Source: Candidatus Kuenenia stuttgartensis
GTDB taxonomy: Bacteria; Planctomycetota; Planctomycetia; Planctomycetales; Planctomycetaceae
Reading direction: 5' to 3'
NCBI GenBank assembly: GCA_945906725.1
Contig: CAMDRI010000001.1
Coordinates: 1-64,000 of the forward strand
Length of the DNA stretch: 64,000 bases
The notes under the pieces: model-generated
The model's input: the letters and a program-made list of their open reading frames with translations, nothing else
What the model was told of the DNA's origin: nothing
The model's database searches: none
Made by a program: the position numbers and the translations under genes
In this document: piece after piece, positions 1 to 9,813 of the stretch
How the letters are laid out: every line of letters starts with the position of its first letter
How positions within the stretch are numbered: the stretch's first letter is position 1

Positions 1-395
1 GTCTCTTGAAACGACTTCAGCCAGGACATCAAAAACATGAGCGCACTCCCCGACTCTGTGGCGAACGGATTCTCGGCCCAATGAAGAACGATTGAGCAAA
101 TGACGCCGCACTTCGTTTTGGCCCGCGAAGCAACAGCAATGTGCCTAACCTAGATGAAAGTACCCGGCCATCATGGGGTGGGAAAGCCGACACTCAGAAT
201 TTTCCCAGATTATCCAACCGGATGGTCACGACACAGCGGGTAGTCCGATCTCGACGTGTCGCGAAGCTTTGACTGTCCCGCGTGTCGCAGCGTTTAACAC
301 GGTTATCCTTCTGAAGTTTCTGGACTTCCGACAGATTTGACTCAAGCCGACACCCCTCGTTGCCGCTGCCGGAGAGCTCCAGTAGAGTCATTTTC
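1..395. other. Stretch without a supported gene at the left edge
   Basis: No gene can be supported here. A reading frame open from the left edge to about base 95 (ending PMKND then a stop) could be the tail of a gene that begins outside the window, but about 30 residues are too few to identify it. A minus-strand frame at 194-397 and another that runs from inside the radical SAM gene down to 342 have unlikely composition and look like chance. The last part presumably holds the promoter for the radical SAM gene, but no convincing -35/-10 pair was seen. Confidence 0.5.
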
Positions 396-2213
396 ATGCC
401 ACGGCGTTCGATTCAACTCCTGCAACTGCCAATTCCTCAGCCGGGCCTGGAGCCTGCCAAGGGGAACGTGCCGCTCGCCGCCGGCTACCTGAAGATGTAT
501 GCGCGACGGCGCGGGTTGGAGGAGTTCTATGACATCGAACTTTTTCCGCCTCGGCTCTCCAACACGCTCAGCGACTGCGGCTTGGTCGAGGAAATCCTGG
601 CTCGCGATCCGTGGCTGGTCGGCTTCACCTGCTACCTCTGGAATATCGACCGGACCCTCTGGATCGCCAGCCGTTTGAAGGAACTCCGGCCCGACCTGCG
701 GATCATCATCGGCGGCCCCGAAGTCACCGCAGACAACGCTTGGGTACTGCAACATCCCGCCATCGACTTCGCCGCCATTGGTGAGGGTGAGCAAACCTTC
801 GCCGAACTGCTGACGGCCTTGAGAGAGCAGAACACTCCGCGCGAACCGATCGCCGGACTCTATGTCTCGATGGGATCATTGCTCGGCCCACTGCCCGCAT
901 TCCGTCAGCCGCTCGCCAGTCTCGATGAAATCAGTTCGCCGTACCTTGAGGGCATCCTCGACGCGGCCGATGAGGAGATGCTGCTTCTCGAAACAATTCG
1001 CGGCTGCATCTTCAAATGCAAGTTCTGCTACTACCCCAAGAGCTACGACGATCTGTATTTCGTCTCGCGTGAGAAGATCATCGCCAACCTGCAATACGCG
1101 AGGGAACGAGGGGTCAAAGAAGTCGTGCTGCTCGACCCGACGTTGAATCAAGCCCGCAATTTCGCGGAGTTCGTGCGGTTGCTCGCCGACCAGAATCCAG
1201 ACCGCCAGTGGCGTTACTTCGGCGAACTCCGAGCCGAAGGACTGACTCCCGACATCGCCAAATTGCTGCGAGAGGCCAACTTCAACGAGGTCGAAATCGG
1301 ACTGCAATCCATCGACCCGCTGGCGATGGAATTGATGGACCGCAAGAACAACATGAAAGCCTTTGAGCGTGGTGTCGGAGCGATGCTCGACATTGGGATC
1401 AAAGTCAAAGTCGATCTCATCATCGGCCTCCCCGGCGACACGCCTGACTCGGTTCGCCGCAGCATGCACTATCTGCATGACACCGGGTTGTACTCCAGCG
1501 TGCAGGTCTTCAATCTCGCGATTCTGCCTGGCACCGCCTTCCGCCAAGAGGCCCAGATGCACGGACTGCAATACCAATCCCGTTCGCCGTACTACGTCCT
1601 CAAGACGCCGACCATCGACCTGCCGACCATGTACGGGTTGATGGAAGAAGCCGAAGAAATCTTCGACACCGAATTCGACGCGCTCCCGTCACCGGCCGAA
1701 CGCCGCGAGCCGTTGGCCGACAGCCGTCATCCCATTTTCACGGACTATTCCCTGGATTTCGATCAGCTCACCCGCGATCCGCCGCCCCTACCAGCCAGTC
1801 GCTGCGGTGCGTTCGAGCTTCGGTTGCAAGCCTCCGACTTCCGCAAGCACCGAGACGAAGCCTGCGGCTTGATCCGTCGATTGCTGGAGGACAATCCGCA
1901 CTCAACGCTCCGCATTGTCCTCGAACCGACGTGCGATCCCGCGACTCTGACGATGTCATTCCTGCAAGCGATCCGCACCGCCTGCCTGCAAGATCCGTCG
2001 TATCTCGACCGCTTTTATTCCATGCAACTCGGTCGGCCGAAGGGAGCCAAGCACATTGTCATTCGGCTGCCGTGGTCGGCCCGAGAGTCCGTGGGACTCG
2101 ACTGGATTGACGACGTCGGCGAGTTCGCCTCGATCGTTTGGACCGGCGAGAACATCCCGTCCGAAGACGAGTTGAGCGAGGAGCTCGAAGCCCACGAGTT
2201 TGTGCTGGCGTAG
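396..2213 (+). CDS. B12-binding-type radical SAM protein
   Basis: Predicted radical SAM enzyme of 605 residues. The ATG at 396 is preferred; an in-frame TTG at 360 would add only 12 residues. The N-terminal part (about residues 15-160) looks like the cobalamin-binding Rossmann domain that precedes many radical SAM cores: it shows IIGGPEVT and AIGEGEQT. The 4Fe-4S cluster motif is RGCIFKCKFCYYPK (C204, C208, C211), followed by barrel motifs GLQSID and GLPGDT. The C-terminal 200 residues are unassigned. Family members methylate, cyclise or rearrange lipids and natural products; the substrate cannot be read from the sequence. Sixty to a hundred bases downstream begins an ECF sigma factor gene, but nothing ties the two in function. 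Confidence 0.88.
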   Translation: MPRRSIQLLQLPIPQPGLEPAKGNVPLAAGYLKMYARRRGLEEFYDIELFPPRLSNTLSDCGLVEEILARDPWLVGFTCYLWNIDRTLWIASRLKELRPDLRIIIGGPEVTADNAWVLQHPAIDFAAIGEGEQTFAELLTALREQNTPREPIAGLYVSMGSLLGPLPAFRQPLASLDEISSPYLEGILDAADEEMLLLETIRGCIFKCKFCYYPKSYDDLYFVSREKIIANLQYARERGVKEVVLLDPTLNQARNFAEFVRLLADQNPDRQWRYFGELRAEGLTPDIAKLLREANFNEVEIGLQSIDPLAMELMDRKNNMKAFERGVGAMLDIGIKVKVDLIIGLPGDTPDSVRRSMHYLHDTGLYSSVQVFNLAILPGTAFRQEAQMHGLQYQSRSPYYVLKTPTIDLPTMYGLMEEAEEIFDTEFDALPSPAERREPLADSRHPIFTDYSLDFDQLTRDPPPLPASRCGAFELRLQASDFRKHRDEACGLIRRLLEDNPHSTLRIVLEPTCDPATLTMSFLQAIRTACLQDPSYLDRFYSMQLGRPKGAKHIVIRLPWSARESVGLDWIDDVGEFASIVWTGENIPSEDELSEELEAHEFVLA

Positions 2214-2317
2214 TGCTGGACACCTCGGAGCTATGGGCGCGATGAAGTTCGGGCGGTCAAATTCGCTCTGATGTCGTGCAGCGAACGGGACGCGAGGCGC
2301 AGCAGGTGGGACCGGTC

Positions 2318-2905
2318 ATGTCCGCAGAGACTTCAACGAGTTTGTTGGATCGCGTGCGCAATCGCGGCGATGCGGCGTCGTGGCAGACGTTGGTTGAGAT
2401 TTACACGCCGCTGATTCGCGGCTGGCTGCATCGGAATTCGGGACTCGACAAAGACGCCGATGACGTCATTCAAGAGGTGCTGACTGTTGTCGTAAGCCGG
2501 ATCACCGAGTTTCGGCGCGAGCCGCATGTGGGAGCGTTTCGGGCATGGCTCCGAACCATCACGGTCAATTGCCTGCGAGATTCTTGGAAAGCTCGCAAGC
2601 GGCGTCCCTCGGCCGAGGCGGATCGCCAAGTCGAAGAATTGTTGCAGCAACTGGCCGACCCGGTCAGCGGCTTGAGTCATGTTTGGGACGTGGAGCATGA
2701 TCGGCATGTCACACAGCGGCTGCTCGAATTGATTCGAGGCGAGTTCGCGGAGAAAACTTGGCTGGCGTTTCAGCGCTTTGCCCTGGGGGACGAACCTGCG
2801 GAAACCGTGGCGGCCGATTTGGGGATGAGCGTTAACGCCGTGTTCATCGCCAAATCGCGAGTGCTAGCGGCTTTGCGACGCGAGGGGGCCGGTCTGCTGG
2901 ACTAA
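2318..2905 (+). CDS. ECF-type RNA polymerase sigma factor
   Basis: Sigma-70 family factor of the extracytoplasmic-function class, 195 residues from the ATG at 2318. An upstream in-frame start at 2276 exists, but MSAETSTSLLDRVR is the typical N-terminus of planctomycete ECF factors. Region 2 is recognised by the acidic DADDVIQEVLTVV helix, and region 4 by a helix-turn-helix near the end (SVNAVFIAKSRVL). Regions 1.1 and 3 are absent, as expected for an ECF factor. The next gene, 65 bases on, encodes a Ser/Thr kinase with an N-terminal zinc-finger-like segment; in planctomycetes such pairs are common, and the kinase or its N-terminus probably controls the sigma factor. That link is inference from arrangement. 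Confidence 0.92.
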   Translation: MSAETSTSLLDRVRNRGDAASWQTLVEIYTPLIRGWLHRNSGLDKDADDVIQEVLTVVVSRITEFRREPHVGAFRAWLRTITVNCLRDSWKARKRRPSAEADRQVEELLQQLADPVSGLSHVWDVEHDRHVTQRLLELIRGEFAEKTWLAFQRFALGDEPAETVAADLGMSVNAVFIAKSRVLAALRREGAGLLD

Positions 2906-2970
2906 ATTCGTGCACTGCGGTCGATTGCCGTGAAAGATTGGGCAACGGAATGATATTCCCCTGTTGAGTA

Positions 2971-5079
2971 ATGATGATGATGCCAAACGCTGACCCCCGA
3001 AATCTGGATCGATCGATTCAGCGGCATCCGACGCCCGAACAACTGCGGGCGTTCGGACTGGGCCAGCTCGGCTCCAGCGAAGCGGCGCTCGTGGAGAAGC
3101 ACGTCGAGAACTGCGACGTCTGTTGCCGCGTGCTGAGTGAAGTGCCCGACGACACGGTCCTGGCGAAGTTCAAGAACTGCGACACGGTGACTCACGAAGG
3201 ACCGCCGCAGGAAACGCCTATCGAGTCGGAAACCGCTCACGGACAAATTCCGTTGGCACTGCAAGAGCATCCGCGCTACCGCGTCCTCAAACTTCTGGGC
3301 CGAGGCGGCATGGGAGACGTCTACAAGGCCGAACATCGGCTGATGGAACGTCCCGTCGCGCTAAAGGTCATCAGCCGGCGACTGATCGCGAACCGATCGG
3401 CCGTCGAGCGATTTCAGCGCGAGGTTAAACTGGCCGCGCGGCTGACGCATCCGAACATCGTCGTCGCGCACGACGCTGAACAAGCGGGCGACCTCCACTT
3501 TCTGGTCATGGAGTTCGTGGACGGCGTCAGCCTCGCGCAGTTCGTCGAACGCAAAGGCCCCCTGCCCGTCCCGCTGGCGAGCCTCCTCATTCGGCAAGCC
3601 GCGCTTGGGCTGCAAGCCGCCGCGCAGCAGGGGATGATCCATCGGGACATCAAGCCACAGAATCTGATGCTGACTCGCAAAGGGCGGATCAAGATTCTGG
3701 ATTTCGGCTTGGCTCGTTTTGCGACCGAAGGCCCGCAGGAGTCCATCGCGAACGAGTCGCCACTCAATCGCTCAGACGGCCTGACCTCGGCGGGCACGAT
3801 CCTGGGGACGCCCGATTACATGGCTCCCGAACAAGCCGAGGACAGCAGCCAGGCCGACATCCGCGCGGACATCTACAGCCTGGGCTGCACGTTCTTCTTC
3901 TTATTGACGGGACACGCTCCGTTCGCCGGTGATTCCGTGACGCGCACGCTGCAATCGCACATTGACCGCAAGCCGCCGTCGCTTCTAGCGCTGCGTCCGG
4001 ATCTCCCGCCGGAAATCGTGCGGATCATCGAGCGGATGATGGCCAAAGACCCCGCCGCTCGATTTCAGAAGCCGAGCGAACTCGCAGCGGCTCTGGTCTC
4101 ATTCGCAACCGATGGGTTGGCCTCGTTGCAGCAGTGGGAAGCGATCACTATCAACCGTCCGGCGAATCGCGCGGGACTCGGCGAAACGGAAGCCGAAGAG
4201 CCACCGACCACCATCGAACTGGTCCGTCGCCGGCGCTGGCGAACCCTGTGGAATCGCACGCGGTATGAAACACGGAAGTTCTTTCGTCTGCCGCATCGCC
4301 GTGTCGTGGCGATGTTCGCGGTGGTCTTGGGGACGATCTTGCTCACCGCATTCTTGGCCGAGTGGTTCGCAACACCTCCAACCAATCCAACACCATCAAC
4401 AGTAGTCGCCCAGACTAGCCCTTCATCTCCAGTGTCATCGGCCAGTTCGCCGCGTCCTACGCAAAACGCCACGCGGACACCTTTCCGTGAGAACGTCGTC
4501 GCCAATCCGGCGACGCAAGTGCGGGTGGCGCTGCTGGTGACACTGCGGGAAGTTAATCCGCGGGATTATCAGGCCATGCGCCGCGAACTCGAATCGCACG
4601 GCGCGGCGATCTCGGTCGTCTCCTCACAACGTGGGTGGGCCGTTCTGAAGGGGAGCACGATCGGTCGCGAAGACAATTTTCGGGTGGACCTGGGCATCGA
4701 GGACATCCGCCCCGGTCAGTTCGACGCGATCGTCATCATCCCCGCGAGTGCATCGGAGATCATGTCAGATCAGCAACTCCGCAAAGTTTCGCGGCAGAAA
4801 CTTCAAGAGCAGTACGACCAAGGTGTGTGCCTGGCTTCCGTCGGCAATGCGGTCATCCTGCTGGCCGAGTACGGCTTTCTGGAGGGACAGCCGGCGATCG
4901 CTCCGGATTGGGTCCGAAGGCTCCCGCAGATCAAAAACCTGAACATCAACTGGTCCACCGCGGAACGAGTCGTCTCTGCCGGAAAAGAGGGTCGCCTCAT
5001 TACGGCTCACGACGCGAGCAATGCCCCGATCCTGACCGAGCGAATTCTGCAGACGATCAAAAATCGGAAGAATCCCTGA
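2971..5079 (+). CDS. Membrane Ser/Thr kinase with zinc-finger-like N-terminus and DJ-1/PfpI-like C-terminus
   Basis: Hanks-type kinase, 702 residues. Residues about 13-55 (HPTPEQLRAFGLG then HVENCDVCCRV) have the HxxxCxxC signature of zinc-binding anti-sigma domains. The kinase domain (about 95-380) shows all main motifs: glycine loop GRGGMGDVYKAEH, HRDIKPQN catalytic loop, DFGLARF and the MAPEQA loop. A single membrane helix lies near residues 446-468. Beyond a Ser/Thr/Pro-rich linker, residues 515-702 resemble a DJ-1/PfpI domain: VRVALLVT strand, DLGIEDIRPGQFDAIVIIP and a helix ending LLAEYGFLEG. At the nucleophile elbow, where the family has a Cys, this protein reads ASVGNA, so the domain is probably a non-catalytic sensor, placed outside the membrane. 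The ECF gene upstream is the likely partner. Kinase call firm; C-terminal domain call from motif comparison. Confidence 0.92.
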   Translation: MMMMPNADPRNLDRSIQRHPTPEQLRAFGLGQLGSSEAALVEKHVENCDVCCRVLSEVPDDTVLAKFKNCDTVTHEGPPQETPIESETAHGQIPLALQEHPRYRVLKLLGRGGMGDVYKAEHRLMERPVALKVISRRLIANRSAVERFQREVKLAARLTHPNIVVAHDAEQAGDLHFLVMEFVDGVSLAQFVERKGPLPVPLASLLIRQAALGLQAAAQQGMIHRDIKPQNLMLTRKGRIKILDFGLARFATEGPQESIANESPLNRSDGLTSAGTILGTPDYMAPEQAEDSSQADIRADIYSLGCTFFFLLTGHAPFAGDSVTRTLQSHIDRKPPSLLALRPDLPPEIVRIIERMMAKDPAARFQKPSELAAALVSFATDGLASLQQWEAITINRPANRAGLGETEAEEPPTTIELVRRRRWRTLWNRTRYETRKFFRLPHRRVVAMFAVVLGTILLTAFLAEWFATPPTNPTPSTVVAQTSPSSPVSSASSPRPTQNATRTPFRENVVANPATQVRVALLVTLREVNPRDYQAMRRELESHGAAISVVSSQRGWAVLKGSTIGREDNFRVDLGIEDIRPGQFDAIVIIPASASEIMSDQQLRKVSRQKLQEQYDQGVCLASVGNAVILLAEYGFLEGQPAIAPDWVRRLPQIKNLNINWSTAERVVSAGKEGRLITAHDASNAPILTERILQTIKNRKNP

Positions 5080-5156
5080 AAGGTTGCCGCCGCAGCCGCC
5101 ATTTCTCTTGGACAGCACTTCCTTGCGGGCCACGCAAGAAACCAAGGGGAAACATC

Positions 5157-8100
5157 ATGGCGACGAAACATCGGGCGAGCGGCTTGGGAAATCGGCAACT
5201 GGGAAATCGGGGACGAGCCGGAGTTCTTGGAATCCTCGGCGACCTCTGGCGAGCCGCTGGATTTGGCATCGGACGCTCGCGTCGACGCCGCAGCCGCGAT
5301 GGCTTCGGGCATGTCGAGAACCTCGAAGCTCGCGAGGTCTTCTCGGCGACGCCAATGGCCGTCGGGATCAATCTCGATAACGTCAATGACTACACGCCCA
5401 ACTGGATGTTTACCGACGTGTTTCAGTCGTCGCGACCATGGTTCAGCCACTCGACGAATACCGTCACCGGGGCGCGGGACTTTAACGGCGGGAGATTCAT
5501 TCCGGTGCAGGTCGATGCCAATGGCTGGCCGACTCAACTGGCAACGTGGACCAACGCGCACGGGCAGCTCATGCGACAGCGGCTCGGGACGGTCATGTTC
5601 GACGGCTTGAATGGGAGTTACCCCGCCGGAACGTATCGCGCCGAATGGGACGGAACCGGCGATGTCGTCTTCGGCAACGATGCCACAGTGACCTCGCGCG
5701 GCGTTACGGCCGACGGACACAACTTTGCTCTGTTGAATGTGACGCCGCGCAATGGCGGCATTTATCTGGGCATCGACTCGATCAACCCCGCCGATCCGAT
5801 CCGCGACATTCACGTCTGGATGCCGGACTACAACGGGCAAAGCTTCGCCGGTCAGAGATGGCAGCCCGGTGCCAACTTCTCGCCGTTCCATCCGCTCTAC
5901 AAGGAACGGCTCGATGATTTCGGCATCATTCGCTTCATGGTGGCGCAGGAGACAAACACGTCCGACATCCGCACTTGGGCCGATCGTCGTGACGCGAACG
6001 ACGCTCGGCAGAGCAGCACCAGCGGCAGCGGCGGGCAGTTCGCCAATGGGATCTCGGTCGAGCACATGGTGCAGCTTGCCAACGAAACCGGCGCCGATCC
6101 GTGGTTCAACATGCCGCACATGGCCGACGACGATTTCGTTCGCAACTTCGCGACCTACGTTCGCGACAACCTCAATCCGGAGCTGACCGCTTATGTCGAG
6201 TGGTCCAACGAAATCTGGAACTCCGCACCGGGCTTCGAGGCGTACTTCTGGATCGCCGATCAGATTAGGCAACCGGAAAATTCCGGGCTGACGCACTGGC
6301 AGTTCGCGGGGCGCGAGGCAGCTCGCGATATGAATATCTGGAGCGACGTCTTCGCCGGGCAGACCGACCGCATCGTGCGGACGATCGGCGGGCAGGCGTC
6401 GACTCCGTGGACCACCGAGCGGATCATCGAAAACATGGGCGGCTCCTTCGACGCGATCTCGATCGCTCCGTACTTCGGCCCGAGTCTGGCTCAGCGAGCG
6501 ACGTTCTCGGCGACAACGACCGTCGATGAAGTGCTCAACACCGTGCGCGGCAACATCGCCTTCAGCGCTCAGATGACGCTCAATCATCAGCGGCTGGCGG
6601 ATGATTTCGCGACGCGGCTCGGTCGCGACATTCAGTTGCTGGCTTACGAGGGCGGCCCGCATCTGAACGGCAACGGCGACCCGTATCAGAACGCCTTGTT
6701 CCGGGCGACCAAAGACCCGCGTATGGCCGAAATCACCCGCGACTACCTGCGGATGCAGAACGCGGCGGGACTTGACTCCTATGTGCATTACAAGCTGACC
6801 GACCGCGACCTTGAGTCGCAGTACGGCTTGTTCGGCGTGCTGCTCCGACAGGATCAGCCGCTGAGCGAGGCGCACATGTACCGCGCGTTGCTCGATGCGG
6901 ATTCCGGGACGCTGTTCACCTCGACGCCGACGCTCGTGACGCTCAACGCAGCCGATCCGCAGGCTCACGAAGCGGGGCTCGGCACGGCTTCGTTCCGAGT
7001 CACTCGCGGCGGCGATCTGTCGCAGCCGCTGACGGTCAATTACTCGGTCACTGGCAACGCGGTCGCCGGGACGGACTACGACGCGCTGAGCGGCACGGTC
7101 ACGTTCCCGGCCAACGAGAACACCGCCTTCATCACCGTCACGCCGCGTAACGACACGACCGTTGAAGGCTCCGAGACCGTCAGCGTCACGCTGCAACCGG
7201 GGGCCGGTTACTCGCTGATCTCGACAGCGGCTTCGACCGGCAGCATCAGCATCATCAGCGACGACGTGCCCGCCAATCTGGCGACGGTCAACATCGTCGC
7301 GACCGACCCCAACGCCGCCGAAGCGGGCCGCGATCCTGGCGTCTTCACGGTGACTCGCACCGGCGGCAACACGGCCGGCACGCTGACCGTGATTTTACAG
7401 AACGGTTTTCAGACGGCGCAGGCCGCTGACTACGACGCGTTCCCGCTGAGCGTCACGTTCGCGGCGGGCCAGACCTCGGCCACGCTGACCGTGCGGCCCA
7501 TCGATGACACCATCGTCGAGAACACCGAGAACGTGATCGTCAACGTGAGCCCGGGAGCGAACTATCGGCTCGGTGCGAACAGCTCGGCTCGTGTGGACAT
7601 CGTCAGCGATGACGTCGCTCCGCCACGAGTCACGCCGATCATCACCGTCGCCGCAACCGACTCGGCCGCTGCGGAAGTCGGCAACAACACAGGCACCTTC
7701 ACGCTGACCCGCACCGGGGCGCTGAACAACAGGCTTGTCGTACGCTACACCGCCAACGGCACCGCAACGGCAGGCCCGGACTTCGCACCGCTGAGCGGCT
7801 TCGCACTCTTCGAATGGGGCGCGGCGACGACGACCGTCACCGTCACTCCCGTCAACGACACGGCCATCGAAACCGTTGAGACCGTGACGCTCAACCTGAC
7901 CGACGGCGATGCCTATGACCTCGGCACGGCTCGCTCCGCGACGGTCAACATTACCAGTGACGACGTCGCCACCGCGCTGCCGACGGTCACGATCGCTGCG
8001 ACCGATGCCAACGCCGCCGAACTCAACCGCGACGTCGCACTGTTCCGAGTTACTCGCACCGGAGCGACCACCACCGCGCTGACTGTGAACTACGCCATCA

Positions 8101-9686
8101 GCGGGACCGCGACGAACGGTTCGGATTACGACACGCTGAGCGGTTCAGTCACCATCCCCGTCGGCGCGAGCTTCGCCACGATCACGACAACGCCGATCGA
8201 TGACACGGCGGTCGAAGCCAACGAGACCGTCGTGCTGACGCTCAGTGCGAACGCGGCCTATAACCTCGGCACCGCTCGCACTGCGACGGCGACGATCGTC
8301 AGCAATGACATCGCACCGGTCCTGCCGACCGTGACGCTCACCACGAATGACGCCACGGCCACCGAAACCAATCGCGAGACCGGCACGTACACTGTCACTC
8401 GCACCGGTGCGACCACGAACGCTCTCGTCGTGAACTACTCGGTCAGCGGCTCGGCGACGAACGCCAGCGACTTCGACAACCTCACCGGCAGCGTGACGAT
8501 CGCGGCGGGACAGACTTCCGCGACGATCACCGTCCGACCGGTCGATGATACGAGCGTCGATGCCAACGAGACTGCAACCGTGACGCTCGCGGCCAACGCG
8601 GCCTACACGCTCGGCGCGACGACGGCCGGAACCGTGACGATCGCCGACAACGACGTCCCGTCGGCCACTCCCCTTCCGGTCCTAATCGTGATCGCGAACA
8701 ACGATTTCTATTACACCGAGTACTCGCTTCCGCGAGCGGCTCTCGAAGCGGCCGGCATCCCGGTCGTCGTCGGAGCGGGACGCCGCGAGTTGTCAGTCCC
8801 GCACGCGAACACCGGCTACACGTCCGGTAACGGAGCGGTCATGCCGGACATCGCGCTGGCCAACGCTCGTGCTGAAGACTACTCGGCGATCGTCTTCGTC
8901 GGCGGCTGGGGAGCGGCCCAATATCAGTACGCCTTCGCCGGCACCTACAACAACGTGGCCTACAACGGGACGCCCGCCATTCGCGAAGCTGCGAACCGGC
9001 TCATCAACGAGTTCGTCTCGCAGGACAAGATCGTCACCGGCGTTTGCTACGGCGCCACCGTGCTCGCTTGGTCCCGCGTCAACGGCCAGAGCCTCCTGCA
9101 AGGCCGAGCCGCGACGACCGCCGAATTCAACTCGCCGACGAACAACTTGCCCGCGGCGCTGCGATATCGCTGGCACTTGGAGACAAACGGAGCAACCGCT
9201 TTCACCGGCGGAGTGCTCGGCCAGCAGGGGTCACGATTCGATGATGTGATTGTCGATGGCCGCATCATGACCGGCGAGAATTTTGACTCGGCCCGCCTGC
9301 TGGGCGAGACGCTGGCCGACCGCCTGCTCAACCGCAATCAGCCGACAACGACGCTGGCCGCAACCGATGCAACCGCCGCCGAAGCCAATCGCGAAACCGG
9401 CACGCTGACGGTCTCGCGCAGCGGCTCGACCGCCGCTGCACTCGTCGTGGACTACTCGCTCGGCGGAACGGCGACGAACGGCACGGACTTCGACCGACTG
9501 CCCGGCAGAGTCCTCATCCAACCAGATCAGAGCACCGGAGCGATCACCGTACGACCAGTCGATGACACAACCGCCGATGCCAACGAAACCGTCACCGCGA
9601 CGCTGTCAGCGAACTCGGCCTACGCTCTTGGAACAACGATCTTCGATACGGTCACGATCACCGACAACGACATCCTGTCCCAATAA
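5157..9686 (+). CDS. Giant secreted protein: GH-like barrel, Calx-beta repeats and DJ-1/PfpI domain
   Basis: Predicted surface or exported protein of 1509 residues. The ATG at 5157 follows AAGGGGA at good spacing; the frame is open further upstream, but that part overlaps the kinase. The N-terminus lacks a classic signal peptide and carries VENLEAREVFSA (about residues 56-67), like the planctomycete LEPR-xLL sorting motif. Residues 70-590 resemble a retaining glycoside hydrolase barrel: VEWSNEIWN (candidate acid/base E352) and LAYEGGPHL (candidate nucleophile E498). Then come five Calx-beta repeats (about 593-1170; each with a TVNY-type strand, GTDYD-like loop and DDT-V-E/D-NE motif), a DJ-1/PfpI domain (about 1173-1391) with an intact GVCYGA Cys elbow, and a sixth Calx-beta repeat to the end. 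No dockerin or anchor is visible. Substrate unknown. Confidence 0.88.
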   Translation: MATKHRASGLGNRQLGNRGRAGVLGILGDLWRAAGFGIGRSRRRRSRDGFGHVENLEAREVFSATPMAVGINLDNVNDYTPNWMFTDVFQSSRPWFSHSTNTVTGARDFNGGRFIPVQVDANGWPTQLATWTNAHGQLMRQRLGTVMFDGLNGSYPAGTYRAEWDGTGDVVFGNDATVTSRGVTADGHNFALLNVTPRNGGIYLGIDSINPADPIRDIHVWMPDYNGQSFAGQRWQPGANFSPFHPLYKERLDDFGIIRFMVAQETNTSDIRTWADRRDANDARQSSTSGSGGQFANGISVEHMVQLANETGADPWFNMPHMADDDFVRNFATYVRDNLNPELTAYVEWSNEIWNSAPGFEAYFWIADQIRQPENSGLTHWQFAGREAARDMNIWSDVFAGQTDRIVRTIGGQASTPWTTERIIENMGGSFDAISIAPYFGPSLAQRATFSATTTVDEVLNTVRGNIAFSAQMTLNHQRLADDFATRLGRDIQLLAYEGGPHLNGNGDPYQNALFRATKDPRMAEITRDYLRMQNAAGLDSYVHYKLTDRDLESQYGLFGVLLRQDQPLSEAHMYRALLDADSGTLFTSTPTLVTLNAADPQAHEAGLGTASFRVTRGGDLSQPLTVNYSVTGNAVAGTDYDALSGTVTFPANENTAFITVTPRNDTTVEGSETVSVTLQPGAGYSLISTAASTGSISIISDDVPANLATVNIVATDPNAAEAGRDPGVFTVTRTGGNTAGTLTVILQNGFQTAQAADYDAFPLSVTFAAGQTSATLTVRPIDDTIVENTENVIVNVSPGANYRLGANSSARVDIVSDDVAPPRVTPIITVAATDSAAAEVGNNTGTFTLTRTGALNNRLVVRYTANGTATAGPDFAPLSGFALFEWGAATTTVTVTPVNDTAIETVETVTLNLTDGDAYDLGTARSATVNITSDDVATALPTVTIAATDANAAELNRDVALFRVTRTGATTTALTVNYAISGTATNGSDYDTLSGSVTIPVGASFATITTTPIDDTAVEANETVVLTLSANAAYNLGTARTATATIVSNDIAPVLPTVTLTTNDATATETNRETGTYTVTRTGATTNALVVNYSVSGSATNASDFDNLTGSVTIAAGQTSATITVRPVDDTSVDANETATVTLAANAAYTLGATTAGTVTIADNDVPSATPLPVLIVIANNDFYYTEYSLPRAALEAAGIPVVVGAGRRELSVPHANTGYTSGNGAVMPDIALANARAEDYSAIVFVGGWGAAQYQYAFAGTYNNVAYNGTPAIREAANRLINEFVSQDKIVTGVCYGATVLAWSRVNGQSLLQGRAATTAEFNSPTNNLPAALRYRWHLETNGATAFTGGVLGQQGSRFDDVIVDGRIMTGENFDSARLLGETLADRLLNRNQPTTTLAATDATAAEANRETGTLTVSRSGSTAAALVVDYSLGGTATNGTDFDRLPGRVLIQPDQSTGAITVRPVDDTTADANETVTATLSANSAYALGTTIFDTVTITDNDILSQ

Positions 9687-9738
9687 ACGTTGTCGGAGTT
9701 GATGCGTGAGGGGCCACCAGTTGCCCGCTGAGCCCCCC

Positions 9739-9797
9739 GCAGGCTCGCGTTGAGCCTGCAAGAGCGGGAGGTCGTTACGACCTCCCGTTTCTTTCTT
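9739..9797 (+). terminator. Rho-independent terminator after the giant protein gene
   Basis: Two hairpins in tandem. The first pairs GCAGGCTC (9739-9746) with GAGCCTGC (9752-9759). The second is a perfect 10-bp stem, CGGGAGGTCG (9765-9774) against CGACCTCCCG (9778-9787) with a TTA loop, followed by TTTCTTTCTT. The T tract is on the plus strand, so it ends the transcript of the giant protein gene and protects the minus-strand ribD gene from read-through. Confidence 0.85.
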
Positions 9798-9813
9798 GGA
9801 GCCGAAGTCATAA

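Noticed and set aside
4635..5156. Upstream extension of the giant secreted protein frame
   Set aside because: It overlaps the 3' end of the kinase gene, has unlikely composition, and a good ribosome site lies before the ATG at 5157.
5007..7196. Long minus-strand frame (729 codons) opposite the giant secreted protein gene
   Set aside because: Arg/Val/Asp-rich composition typical of antisense frames in GC-rich genes; no motif, and the plus strand carries clear domains.
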